In this document: one piece after another, positions 25,072-34,098 of the stretch
Layout of the letters: the number at the start of each line of letters is the position of its first letter
How positions within the stretch are numbered: the first letter of the stretch is position 1
NCBI GenBank assembly: GCA_002399405.1
Contig: DHDP01000019.1
Span: 372,001 to 436,000, forward strand
Length of the DNA stretch: 64,000 bases
From: Treponema sp. UBA4873
GTDB lineage: Bacteria > Spirochaetota > Spirochaetia > Treponematales > Treponemataceae
Reading direction: 5' to 3'
Notes under the pieces: generated by a model
What the model saw: the letters and a program-made list of their open reading frames with translations, nothing else
Database searches by the model: none
What the model was told of the DNA's origin: nothing
Translations under genes and position numbers: made by a program

Positions 25072-26259
25072 TCACTCAGCTGTACCGAAATTCGGTGTAC
25101 CGTCGCTGTTCCATGTAAATACTTTTGCACGCGCACTGCGGTTAGGATCACTTAACCCGTCGGTCGTTGTGTCATCAAGATTTGCACTGGTCGAATCATA
25201 AAGTCCCGCGTATCTTCTCGCATGATACACTATGACATCATAGTCTCCGTCAGTTGTAAACGAGCAGTGTCCGGGACCATAAACGGAATTAGCCACAGAT
25301 GTTGTGAATACCGGTGACCCTGATTTTGACCAGCTGCTCATATCGCAGAGATCATCATCTTCATCCGCGGTAAGCATACCCATGCAGTATGATTCATCAC
25401 ATCCGCTTGCACTGTACACGATGAACACTTTACCGTTACGGTTCAAAACAGCCGGTCCTTCATTAACATTCACATTAGCCGAAGTGTGCGTGCAGATAGA
25501 CGTATCCTGTCCGCATTCCCAGTCATACTGCGGTACACTGACGATGGTCGGATCTGTTATAGTCGTAAAATCATCGGACGTTGTTTTCGCTATGAAAATG
25601 CAGGCCCACCCGGTACCGTTGCCGGCAACATCCGAATATACCGTTCCGTTTACTGTTACCGAATCATTGGAAGAATCTCCATCTTCATCGTATGTTCCGC
25701 CGTCGAAAATATACTGCGACCATACGTAATACCACTGGTTGTTTACTTTAAAAACGGTGCCGTCTACAGAGAATGTATTTATTATGCTCGAACCAATCTG
25801 TCCTTTTAATTCCCAGGTTCCTTCGACAGGATCGCTATCCGTACATTCTGCCGCAAATTGGCGTATAGTCCAGTCGCTCGATGACGACGTGCTTGCGGAG
25901 AAAAACAGATACCATACTCCGTTTATATAATGAAGTTCAGGCGCCCATATGTATTCATAAGCGGTACCCGCCAGAATACCGGAATTTGCCGTAAGCAAAT
26001 CAGTTTCGGACGCTGTTCTCAGAAGATTTATCGTTTCCGCTTTCCTGATAATAATACGGTCGAAATCACTGTATGTAGCCGTGTAATAGAAATATCCGTC
26101 CGTATGATGATATATCCACGGATCCGCTTCATAATCCGTTATCGGATTCGCATAGGACGTAGTGTCATCAATATCAGCATTGTCGCGGCAGCCCGTATAT
26201 TGCCATAAAACCGCTGTACACACCGCAGCAAAAAGAAATCTTATAATATTTTTTTTCAC
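25072..26259 (-). CDS. GH43 lipoprotein, exo-arabinofuranosidase-like
   Basis: 395 residues; lipobox 'WQYTGC' near residue 24. The GH43 module starts directly after it: 'NPITDYEADPWIYHHTDGYFYYTATYSDFDRIIIRKAETI' region (base Asp in 'EADPW'), 'YIWAPELHYINGVWYLFFSAS', 'SVDGTVFKVNNQWYYVWSQ' and 'VNEGPAVLNRNGKVFIVYSAS' (acid Glu). The 'ADPWIYHHTDG' start is characteristic of exo-acting alpha-L-arabinofuranosidase-type GH43 proteins. Its stop overlaps the region of the next gene's start, so the two are coupled. Subfamily not certain. Confidence 0.85.
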   Translation of the reverse strand: MKKNIIRFLFAAVCTAVLWQYTGCRDNADIDDTTSYANPITDYEADPWIYHHTDGYFYYTATYSDFDRIIIRKAETINLLRTASETDLLTANSGILAGTAYEYIWAPELHYINGVWYLFFSASTSSSSDWTIRQFAAECTDSDPVEGTWELKGQIGSSIINTFSVDGTVFKVNNQWYYVWSQYIFDGGTYDEDGDSSNDSVTVNGTVYSDVAGNGTGWACIFIAKTTSDDFTTITDPTIVSVPQYDWECGQDTSICTHTSANVNVNEGPAVLNRNGKVFIVYSASGCDESYCMGMLTADEDDDLCDMSSWSKSGSPVFTTSVANSVYGPGHCSFTTDGDYDVIVYHARRYAGLYDSTSANLDDTTTDGLSDPNRSARAKVFTWNSDGTPNFGTAE

Positions 26260-26271
26260 TTTTTCCTCCCG

Positions 26272-26865
26272 TCACTTTACCGGTGCAACAATCTTTACAC
26301 TGACAAGCGGATAAAGAGCATATGTCAATTCTGCATAATCGGAATTGCCTTCCACTGCATGATTTGAGTCGACAGAAAAATCGAATTTAAATGTTCCTTC
26401 CGAACTTACAGGAAGATTATAATCCTGACTGCTCAAACCGTTGTCCGACGTAATATCATAGTACCAGCTCTTCGGATAATAACTGTCATCTGTGTCTTCC
26501 GTATATTCTGTAACGCGTACTGTTGCTGTCGGTTCTACATAACTGCCGTCTGAATCTGTATAGCCCGGCACCAGTTTCACATACAGCGCATCATACGGAA
26601 TATCTTCAGCACTTAATGCCTGAATCCTGTAAGCTTTTACTGTCGCATCCGAGTCCGATGTTGTACGGGCTGCATAAATTTTATCGCTTCCGTTAGGCGG
26701 TAATTCAAAAGTAAACACACGCCCGCTTTTCAGCGTCACTTGCGCATATCCGTTTTCGGCTTCATCGCTGTTCATATCAGTACACGAACTGAACGTCAGA
26801 ACAGTGCAGAGTAAAACCACTTGCAGAAATAAACCAGGCAATAAATGTTTCATATTTATTTTCAT
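26272..26865 (-). CDS. Lipoprotein of unknown function
   Basis: 197-residue predicted lipoprotein ('TFSSCTDMN', about Cys28). The mature part is Ser/Asp/Tyr-rich and predicted all-beta ('YAQVTLKSGRVFTFELPPNG', 'FKFDFSVDSNHAVEGNSDYAELTYALYPLVSVKIV'). No family recognised and no catalytic motif. It lies between the coiled-coil barrel gene and a GH43 enzyme, in the same relative place as the small lipoprotein next to the other barrel (8653-9258). A small partner of the channel is a reasonable guess, but sequence similarity between the two is not evident. Confidence 0.75.
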   Translation of the reverse strand: MKINMKHLLPGLFLQVVLLCTVLTFSSCTDMNSDEAENGYAQVTLKSGRVFTFELPPNGSDKIYAARTTSDSDATVKAYRIQALSAEDIPYDALYVKLVPGYTDSDGSYVEPTATVRVTEYTEDTDDSYYPKSWYYDITSDNGLSSQDYNLPVSSEGTFKFDFSVDSNHAVEGNSDYAELTYALYPLVSVKIVAPVK

Positions 26866-26922
26866 TTTTGCTTGTCCTCTTCAGGACGAACTGTCATATA
26901 CAATCCGTCCTTCTCATTATTA

Positions 26923-28950
26923 TTAAAAATGGACCTTGAATGTTGTTTCAAGTTTTCCATACTTACGATACCCTTCGCCGTCATAGAAGCCCGTCAGAAG
27001 ATCGTTTGATTCATAATCGAACGACATCGACACCCGCTGATAAGCAACTTCAAATCCGACCTTCGCATACATATAATCATTGTCGTCGTTGTACGTGTCG
27101 TAATAGCGGGTAAAGAACGCTTTCGGTGTAAATGAAAGATATTTACCGAGAGGCATCCAATATTTTATGCCCGCAGTGGCTCCGATAATCGCCTGATCGG
27201 AAAGAGCGTCAATAACATCGACTGCACCGACCGCTTCAAAGTTCTTCAAAAGAAGTCCGTTACCCGTATTAAAAGAGCCGTGGAGAATAACTACATCATG
27301 ATCAACCGTATCGTACCTTCCGTCGTTTATTACGCAGTCTTCAGCAAGTTTTTTATCTGCATATTCCACGGCAACTGCAAGTCCCGGATACGGACCGTAA
27401 TCGTCTTCAAGATACCGCGGACGGGTTCCGCTGAACCACGTATCGAAAGCGGTCTGCTTATCCTCCCACCCGAGAAGAAAACCGGCGGTAAAGAGCGGAT
27501 ATGCTTTGCCTCTGCTTTCAATCTGAACCATTGTGCATCCCGCCGTCGGTTTAAGATAATAGATGTCGTAGAAATCCCATTCGTAAGAAATCTGTCCGCC
27601 GAACCTCATATCCTGTTTGTATACAGAATCTTCACCGAGAATGCCGTTGCTGTAGCCCGCCTTGATGCTCAAATTCGGAACAAGGTCGAATGAACCGCTG
27701 ATTTTATAAATCCAGTCGGTAGCATCATGCGACGGATCGGCTGTATCTTCCGTCGTATCCTCCGCCCCTGCAATCCACTGCATGGTGGAAGCAAAATCAA
27801 ATGCTACGCTGAATATATTATCGAGACCGTAACCGCACTGCAGACCGTAAACCGTATCCTCATCATCAGTCGAAGAAAGATAAGACTGAAGTGTTCTTCC
27901 GTCAAGATGACCATAGCGGTAGTCCGTATCAATGCCGATGAACTCAAATGCAACATCCGGCTGGGTCGTATAATTTACATAACCAAGGTTTGAATTGTCA
28001 CGATCGTAAAGGGTGACAAAAGCATCACCGATATGGATTTTTGCATGATCCACGACAATCTTGAAGCCGCCGTCCTCTGTGTCATCATCATCATTAAGAG
28101 AAAGATCTGTTCCGCTGTCATCATCTACGTAGTAGCGAAGCGGATCCCCTTCCGTGTAAATACGGATATCACCCCAAATAGGAAGTGCATCGGAATTGTC
28201 GGACCATATTTCACCGAGATTCAGAAGATTAATCTTGAGTTTTATATTCTGATCGGTTGTAAATCCGCTCCTTCCTGTATCAAGATCCGTACCATATGTA
28301 ACAGAAGCATCGCCCGTAAGTTCCGTCGTAATTTTAGCATCGATCTTCGGTTTCGGACCGTATTTGCTTATTTTTACGCTGCAGGTTGCCGTATATGCAC
28401 CGTCTTTTGTCGTTGCTGTAATAACGGCCGTTCCGACCTTTGCAGGGAACAGACGCCCGCGCTGATCAACCTTAACAATTTTCATATCGCTCGAAGACCA
28501 TTTTACATCCCTGCATGTTGCATCTTCCGGGGAGAATTTTACCGAAAGCGACGGAAATGTCGTCTGATAATCAAGAACATGAACAGGAAGTTCCATATCC
28601 TGCTGAATTATCTCAATGCCTTCAACGGGCACGGCATACGTTTTCTGAACCGTCGAATTTTTTGCTGCATCCCTCGCCGCTTTTTTAGCAGCGGCTTTCT
28701 GCGCTTTTACAGCGGCCGCAGCTTCCGCAGCTGCTTCCTTCGCCGCTTTTTCGGCAGCTTTCTTTTCCTCTTTTGTTAATTCATCTGTATCGGATTCCTC
28801 ATCAGAAGTATCCGCAGACTTCTGTGTCGTTGTATCCGCCGACTGTTCGACGGCCGTCGTTTCTGCAGGCGTTTCAGTTTCTGCAGTCTGAGCAAACGAA
28901 ACTGTCATGCACAGTGCTGCTGCACATGCTATGGCTACTGTTTTTTTCAT
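26923..28950 (-). CDS. Coiled-coil / Big2 / outer-membrane beta-barrel protein
   Basis: 675 residues. A signal peptide ('AIACAAALCMTVSFAQ') is followed by a Thr/Glu-rich stretch (22-57), a long Lys/Ala/Glu helix (about 58-98: 'LTKEEKKAAEKAAKEAAAEA') and a Big2 Ig-like domain (about 108-198: 'ATCRDVKWSSSDMKIVKVDQ', 'GTAVITATTKDGAYTATC'). The remaining ~470 residues show amphipathic strands and a C-terminal '...KLETTFKVHF', as in BAM-assembled barrels. The helix plus Ig unit would lie in the periplasm and could brace the channel against peptidoglycan. It is in the middle of the GH43 operon, so it is the probable oligosaccharide channel for that locus. No plug or TonB box seen. Family not recognised as a whole. 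Confidence 0.8.
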   Translation of the reverse strand: MKKTVAIACAAALCMTVSFAQTAETETPAETTAVEQSADTTTQKSADTSDEESDTDELTKEEKKAAEKAAKEAAAEAAAAVKAQKAAAKKAARDAAKNSTVQKTYAVPVEGIEIIQQDMELPVHVLDYQTTFPSLSVKFSPEDATCRDVKWSSSDMKIVKVDQRGRLFPAKVGTAVITATTKDGAYTATCSVKISKYGPKPKIDAKITTELTGDASVTYGTDLDTGRSGFTTDQNIKLKINLLNLGEIWSDNSDALPIWGDIRIYTEGDPLRYYVDDDSGTDLSLNDDDDTEDGGFKIVVDHAKIHIGDAFVTLYDRDNSNLGYVNYTTQPDVAFEFIGIDTDYRYGHLDGRTLQSYLSSTDDEDTVYGLQCGYGLDNIFSVAFDFASTMQWIAGAEDTTEDTADPSHDATDWIYKISGSFDLVPNLSIKAGYSNGILGEDSVYKQDMRFGGQISYEWDFYDIYYLKPTAGCTMVQIESRGKAYPLFTAGFLLGWEDKQTAFDTWFSGTRPRYLEDDYGPYPGLAVAVEYADKKLAEDCVINDGRYDTVDHDVVILHGSFNTGNGLLLKNFEAVGAVDVIDALSDQAIIGATAGIKYWMPLGKYLSFTPKAFFTRYYDTYNDDNDYMYAKVGFEVAYQRVSMSFDYESNDLLTGFYDGEGYRKYGKLETTFKVHF

Positions 28951-29018
28951 TTAGTTTTCTCCTGTACTTATTTCTCTCGTACTATAAATAAATTGAATTA
29001 TTTCTTCCGAATTATTAA

Positions 29019-31121
29019 TCAATCCGCTGTTGAAACCTGGTTGTAATACCAATGGCCCTGAGAAACTCCGGGGGCGCCCGTTGAATATCTGTAATAAAGC
29101 GAACCTCCGTCCGTAGTGCTGTTTCCTCCCATCATGAAATAACCGGAACCGTATGTTAATCTGATGCAGCTCGTATAATTTCCGCTCGAATACTGTATTC
29201 CGCCCAGGAAGAAACTCGCGAGTGTGGAATAACTTGTCGTCACAGTACTCTTGGAACCAAGTGCAGCGCTCGCTGCAGTCCAGCTTGTGTTGCTGGAGCT
29301 TACAGTTTTGAGATACAGGTATTCGCCGGTCGGAATGCCGTTTACATCCGTCGCCTCAAGGCTGAATGTATCAACCGTTCCCGTCGTGCTGTCAGTGCTG
29401 TATGTAAAAGTCGAAGTACCGTCGAGAGCGGAATGTATAACCCATACATCAGAATAACTGCCGCTTGCGGTCGAAGAAGTGAATATAATCGACGTACTGC
29501 TGCTCGGCAGGAGATAATAGCCGTTGTACTGATTTGTCAGCACAACCGCATCCAGAGTGGCTGCAGTTGCGGTAATCGTTGTATCATCGGAGCTGTATAC
29601 CGCTGAATCGCTGCTGCGGACAGTTGAAACGGTAAATGTATACGACGTGCCGGCCGATAGCCCTGTGAAGGTTGCTTCCTGTGTGCCGGTTGCAATGGAA
29701 GTCACGCTTCCTGCCGATGCACCGTCAGTTGTTGCGGCCGTTACCGTATACGTGTATGTCTCGCCGTCTTCAACGGCGGTTGTATCTGTCCATGTAATTT
29801 CGACGGCTTCTCCGTTATATGCAAACTGAGAGCTTACACTCGAAGCAAGCGGTTCCGTAGAAGCAGTTACTTCGACTCCGCTGCCCGTATTGCCGTCATA
29901 ATCTTCCGTTTTGAGCGTGAAAGTATAATTTGCTCCCGAGCTTACAGTTATAGTCGCGGTATTCACACCGGCTGCGATCGTTACATCATCCGGCGCGGAA
30001 ACACCGCCTGTTTCGGAAGCTGCACTGATAATAATATTTTCAAGATCGGTATCAGTCGGATCCGTCCATGTAAGTGTGACGGATGTAATACTGTTTACTT
30101 TTACAGAAACACCCGTAACATTTCCGGGATCAGTTGTATCGGCAGAAGTTGCAACTGTTACAGTTGCAGGGACAAGAGCCTCATTGTTAGAATCACCCTG
30201 TACATTGCCGAATTTATCTTCCGTTGCAAGAGTAAATGTATATGACGTATTCGCAACGAGCGACGAAATAGTTGCGGCACCTGTGCCGGCTGCTACAGTT
30301 TCAGATATTGCATCACCGTCAAGATTCTCCGTAGCCGAAGTAATAACGACATAGGCAAAATCATCGTCGTCGGGATCCGTCCATGTAAGTTTTACGGAAT
30401 GGTCTCCAACGGAGGAATATGACGCATTCGTCACGCCCGCGGGTGCCGTAAGATCTTCGGCCGTCGTTGCCTGTACGGAAACTGAATCAGACAGAGTTTC
30501 TTCATCGGTTTCCGCGTTTATGACGCCGTATACATAGAATGTATATTCCGTATTCTCATAAAGATCGCTTACTGTAACAGTTTCAATTCCCGTATCAACA
30601 TACGTCGTACTTATAATGTTACCGGTGCCGTCCACACATACGATTTTTACACCTGTAGCGTCGGTTGAATCGGTCCACGTTAATACGACTGTGCTGCTTG
30701 TCGGTTCACCTGATACTTCAAGATTTGAAACAGAGTGGGCCGTTATTGAGCCGAGTTCCACGGTGACGGCACAAACTGCACTCAGCTTTCCATTAGCTGT
30801 CATAGCGCATACATTCGCAGATCCGTCGCCCATCGCATATATAGTGGCGGTATTGGCACCATTATCAGTTATACTGACAACTCCTGAATTGCTCGAAGAC
30901 CAAACCACTGAAGAAGAAGAATTGGTCAATGTAGCCGTAATCGTTTGTGAAGTTACCGTCGCGACAGCCTGTGTCAGGCTCATCCGGGAAATGCTTAAAG
31001 AAATCGACGATTCGGAAGAATTATCGTTATTTCCGACTGTCATATTGCAGCTCTGAAATGCGGCAAGAATCAGTATAAGAGCAGATATGACAATTAAAAA
31101 TTTCCTTCTCATTTTTTTCAC
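29019..31121 (-). CDS. Big2/FN3 repeat lipoprotein without catalytic domain
   Basis: 700-residue surface lipoprotein ('ILILAAFQSC', Cys25). Order: a Big2-like domain (about 40-124, 'VVWSSSNSGVVSI'), four fibronectin III-like units (about 128-520; repeated 'VKLTWTDPDDDDFAYVVIT' and 'VTLTWTDPTDTDLENIIIS' types), then a C-terminal ~175-residue domain beginning 'VVLTNQYNGYYLLP' with 'FSLEATDVNGIPTGEYLYLK'. The last domain recurs in the next gene (31130-32965) and looks ricin- or AbfB-like, but I cannot assign it. There is no glycosidase motif. A glycan-binding or display protein of the operon is inferred. Confidence 0.82.
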   Translation of the reverse strand: MKKMRRKFLIVISALILILAAFQSCNMTVGNNDNSSESSISLSISRMSLTQAVATVTSQTITATLTNSSSSVVWSSSNSGVVSITDNGANTATIYAMGDGSANVCAMTANGKLSAVCAVTVELGSITAHSVSNLEVSGEPTSSTVVLTWTDSTDATGVKIVCVDGTGNIISTTYVDTGIETVTVSDLYENTEYTFYVYGVINAETDEETLSDSVSVQATTAEDLTAPAGVTNASYSSVGDHSVKLTWTDPDDDDFAYVVITSATENLDGDAISETVAAGTGAATISSLVANTSYTFTLATEDKFGNVQGDSNNEALVPATVTVATSADTTDPGNVTGVSVKVNSITSVTLTWTDPTDTDLENIIISAASETGGVSAPDDVTIAAGVNTATITVSSGANYTFTLKTEDYDGNTGSGVEVTASTEPLASSVSSQFAYNGEAVEITWTDTTAVEDGETYTYTVTAATTDGASAGSVTSIATGTQEATFTGLSAGTSYTFTVSTVRSSDSAVYSSDDTTITATAATLDAVVLTNQYNGYYLLPSSSTSIIFTSSTASGSYSDVWVIHSALDGTSTFTYSTDSTTGTVDTFSLEATDVNGIPTGEYLYLKTVSSSNTSWTAASAALGSKSTVTTSYSTLASFFLGGIQYSSGNYTSCIRLTYGSGYFMMGGNSTTDGGSLYYRYSTGAPGVSQGHWYYNQVSTAD

Positions 31122-31129
31122 CTCCTTTT

Positions 31130-32965
31130 TTATTTCAGAATAGTCTTCGCGTAGGAAAAACTATAATCTATGCTTGAACTTGAATAACTTGTCTGACCTG
31201 AAATACACAGATAAGTATCATAGAGATAATAATTTGTACTTCCGTCAGGACTGCATTTAAATATGTACCATGACGAACAGTCGTCATCAGGCAGAGTTCC
31301 TGAATAGCTCGAGCTGAGAAGACTGAAACTCGTATAACCGAGGGTCAGACCGTCCGTATCAACAAGTTCGCTCGTAGTCAACGCCCATGCGTGATTCGGA
31401 TAACTGCTGTATGAATAGCCCCATCCTGATACGTCATAAGAAGAGGAAAAAGTTTTTACGCTGTCTATGCAGAGATACAATCCGGTCGAAGTTCCTGAAG
31501 AATCAGTTGCTTCAAGACTGAATTCGTCATCACCGGCATCTTCATAAAGACTTGGCAGAACCTTCCAGTATGTATATATAAAACCGGACGCGGATGCAGG
31601 AGAACAAACGTTATAATAAGTTTTACTTGATGTAATATAAGGAACAACAAGACAACCGCTGTTGTAGTTGTACCAGATCTGCCACAACACAGTCACGGGT
31701 GTCGCAGTAACCTGATCAGATGCCGCCTGTGATTCTTCTGATGAATTCATCGTATCTATCCGGAAAGTATATTCCGTACCCGGTGTAAGGTCCGTCACTC
31801 TGTATGTTTCCTCTCCGGCATCGACATTCACTGTTGATGAAGCCGAATCATTCGTATACGTAATTGTTAAGTGATCGAAATTATCATCCGCAACGGGATC
31901 CGTCCATGTTAATGTGACTACTCCGGTAAGGTCGTCAGATACCGCCGCCTCGAGATCCGAAGCATAATTATCTGTAGTATACGAACCGGAAGAGGCGCCG
32001 GCCTCGTTAAGATTATAGTCGACGGCTGTAACAGTAAATGTATATGTCGACTTTGCGGACAATCCGGAAAGAGTACCTGTCGCCGTATCACTGCCAACAG
32101 AAACAGAATCGGGTATGTTTGCACTGCCGTCATCGCTTGTCGCGGAAACGAGATAATAATCGATATCACTATCAACGGAAGAAGTCCATGTCAGAGTTAC
32201 CGAATCGGACGTCGTTGACAAAATCCCGACATCCGTCGGCGCATTAATTTCACTATCACTTTCACCTGTTGTTCCTGTTGTTGAAACTGCATCGGATTTA
32301 TTGCCGTTTACGTCCATTGCATAGAACAGAAACGTATAGTTTGTTTCCGCGGACAGACCTTTGACTGTTGCAGCATCCGTTGCAGTTGAACTTGACGTTG
32401 TTTTTTCAGTATCGGAAACCCAGTTGCTGTCGCTGCAGGAATCTTCACTTGAGCACGCATATGTTCGTATCAGAATATGATCAAGATCATCCGCATTCTG
32501 CGTAGGATTCGTCCAGCTGAACCGTATATTATTGCCGTATGTACCGGTAGTTGTAACATCTTCCACTTCAAAGGGTGCAACCGTTTCAAGCACGCCGGTA
32601 ACGGTGCATTTTGCGATGACTTTTCCGTTTGCACTTGAAGCCGTAATTACGGAAGTTCCGTTGCCGGCAAGCGAAACTGTGCAGGTCGTACCGCTTGCGG
32701 ATATTGAGGCAACACTTTCATCAGAAGAAGTCCAGCTTATAGTTTTAGCTGCAGCATAGCTCGGTGCATAAGAAGCGGTAATCGTTGCAGCAGCATCTCC
32801 CGATATTCCGTACAGATATATGCTGTTCTGATCGAGAGTAATTGAAGTTATTAATACTCCTGAATCATCCTGTTCATCTAATTCTGTTTCAAAAAGTTTG
32901 CAGCTTCCTAAAGAAATACTGAGCAGAAACAGTAATGTTCCGATTATAAAAAAATTCTTTTTCAT
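31130..32965 (-). CDS. Big2/FN3 repeat lipoprotein without catalytic domain, paralogue
   Basis: 611-residue lipoprotein (lipobox 'SISLGSC', Cys22) with the same plan as the gene downstream: a Big2-like domain (about 38-125, 'TISWTSSDESVASI'), three FN3-like units ('IRFSWTNPTQNADDLDHILI', 'VTLTWTSSVDSDIDYYLVS', 'VTLTWTDPVADDNFDHLTI') and a C-terminal domain of about 185 residues containing 'FSLEATDSSGTSTGLYLCID'. The FN3 units of the two proteins appear to derive from tandem duplication. It has no catalytic residues. The 8-base gap to the next gene shows co-transcription. Probable surface glycan binder, ligand unknown. Confidence 0.82.
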   Translation of the reverse strand: MKKNFFIIGTLLFLLSISLGSCKLFETELDEQDDSGVLITSITLDQNSIYLYGISGDAAATITASYAPSYAAAKTISWTSSDESVASISASGTTCTVSLAGNGTSVITASSANGKVIAKCTVTGVLETVAPFEVEDVTTTGTYGNNIRFSWTNPTQNADDLDHILIRTYACSSEDSCSDSNWVSDTEKTTSSSTATDAATVKGLSAETNYTFLFYAMDVNGNKSDAVSTTGTTGESDSEINAPTDVGILSTTSDSVTLTWTSSVDSDIDYYLVSATSDDGSANIPDSVSVGSDTATGTLSGLSAKSTYTFTVTAVDYNLNEAGASSGSYTTDNYASDLEAAVSDDLTGVVTLTWTDPVADDNFDHLTITYTNDSASSTVNVDAGEETYRVTDLTPGTEYTFRIDTMNSSEESQAASDQVTATPVTVLWQIWYNYNSGCLVVPYITSSKTYYNVCSPASASGFIYTYWKVLPSLYEDAGDDEFSLEATDSSGTSTGLYLCIDSVKTFSSSYDVSGWGYSYSSYPNHAWALTTSELVDTDGLTLGYTSFSLLSSSYSGTLPDDDCSSWYIFKCSPDGSTNYYLYDTYLCISGQTSYSSSSIDYSFSYAKTILK

Positions 32966-32979
32966 TCTATTTCTTCTCC

Positions 32980-34074
32980 TTATTCACCGTGCACTGTTCC
33001 GGCAGATGCATCGATTGTTACGGCAGCGTATTCACTGAACGTCGGTTCGTAAAATGTTTCAGCACTCTTTTCAAAAGAGAGAGGCTGCCATACGTATCCC
33101 GACTGAGCAAGATCGTCGCTGTTCCATTTGTTGAACGCAAGAAGATATGAAGTATGACTCTCGCCGGAGACGGTAATTATGCTGCTGAATTCCTGATCGG
33201 TATAATCATCAGGTCCGAATTCAATCTCACCCGACCACGTTCCGCTCAACGACGTCGCATATGCGTATCTGACACCCGTGTAAGAAGCGTATCCCGATGT
33301 CCAGAATCCGAAATATGCACAACTGTAATCAGCCGTACCGTCATTTCCGGAATCAGTGAGTCCGTAATCGTCCATAAACATATAGTAATAACCGTTGTAT
33401 TTTATTATGTTCGCTCTTCCGATCTGTCGTGTCGGATACAGACTTGTTATACTTGCATTGACGGTAAGATAATCATCGCTAAGACTGTAAATGAAGAGTT
33501 TCTCTACATCGTCGTCACTGTCCGTTGCATATGTAAGCAGATAACAGGTATTATCCGAATCCTTGAAAAGAGAAGTTATTACAGCACCGTCATTGACAGC
33601 AAAACGGCCGTTAATAACTTCGAAGTCGCCGTATGGACTGCTGCAGGTCGCTACAAGATTCTGATTCGTATATGACGGCTGGCTGTATCCCATCCACATA
33701 ACGAATTTTCCCGTATTTGAGTTATAGACAACATTAGGTGTATTTACATCCGCATAATAAAGAAGATCGCTTGATGTGGCGGTCAAAACGTTATTTTTAA
33801 ACGTCCAATTCACCAGATCTTCCGATTCATAACATTTTACGGCTCTAAAACCTTCTCCGTCCCCCGACCGAAGGTTGTGTGAATAATCAAGCCCGTACCA
33901 GTAATATTTGCTGCCGTATTTTATTATATTATCATGCGTTTCGATTGCATTTCCGTCAGAGTCCGTCCACACTTCGCCGTTCGTAACTGTCGCCGAATCA
34001 ACACCATCGCTGAATGAACAGCCTGCGAACATCAAAGCGGTGCAGATTACTGGAAGTAATTTAACAATCTTCAT
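32980..34074 (-). CDS. GH43 lipoprotein (GH43_24/34-like)
   Basis: 364 residues, lipobox 'LMFAGC' (about Cys19). A single five-blade propeller: 'IETHDNIIKYGSKYYWYGLDY', 'VKCYESEDLVNWTFKNNVL', 'NTPNVVYNSNTGKFVMWMGY', 'VNDGAVITSLFKDSDNTCYLL', 'GRANIIKYNGYYYMFMDDYG' and 'SSIITVSGESHTSYLLAFNKW'. The start 'G..I.TH...I...G.KYYWYG' is the form found in GH43_24/34 proteins, where the usual catalytic-base position is altered. That group includes exo-beta-1,3-galactanases and arabinogalactan-active enzymes. Exact activity not resolved. Co-transcribed with neighbours (14- and 24-base gaps). Confidence 0.8.
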   Translation of the reverse strand: MKIVKLLPVICTALMFAGCSFSDGVDSATVTNGEVWTDSDGNAIETHDNIIKYGSKYYWYGLDYSHNLRSGDGEGFRAVKCYESEDLVNWTFKNNVLTATSSDLLYYADVNTPNVVYNSNTGKFVMWMGYSQPSYTNQNLVATCSSPYGDFEVINGRFAVNDGAVITSLFKDSDNTCYLLTYATDSDDDVEKLFIYSLSDDYLTVNASITSLYPTRQIGRANIIKYNGYYYMFMDDYGLTDSGNDGTADYSCAYFGFWTSGYASYTGVRYAYATSLSGTWSGEIEFGPDDYTDQEFSSIITVSGESHTSYLLAFNKWNSDDLAQSGYVWQPLSFEKSAETFYEPTFSEYAAVTIDASAGTVHGE

Positions 34075-34098
34075 TCTGCTTTTCTCCTTTTTTAGTTT

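Noticed and set aside
30000..32600. Repeated GTCGGATCCGTCCATGT-like segments suggesting a DNA repeat array
   Set aside because: They are the codons for the recurring W-T-D-P-T-D segment of FN3-like units, not independent DNA repeats.
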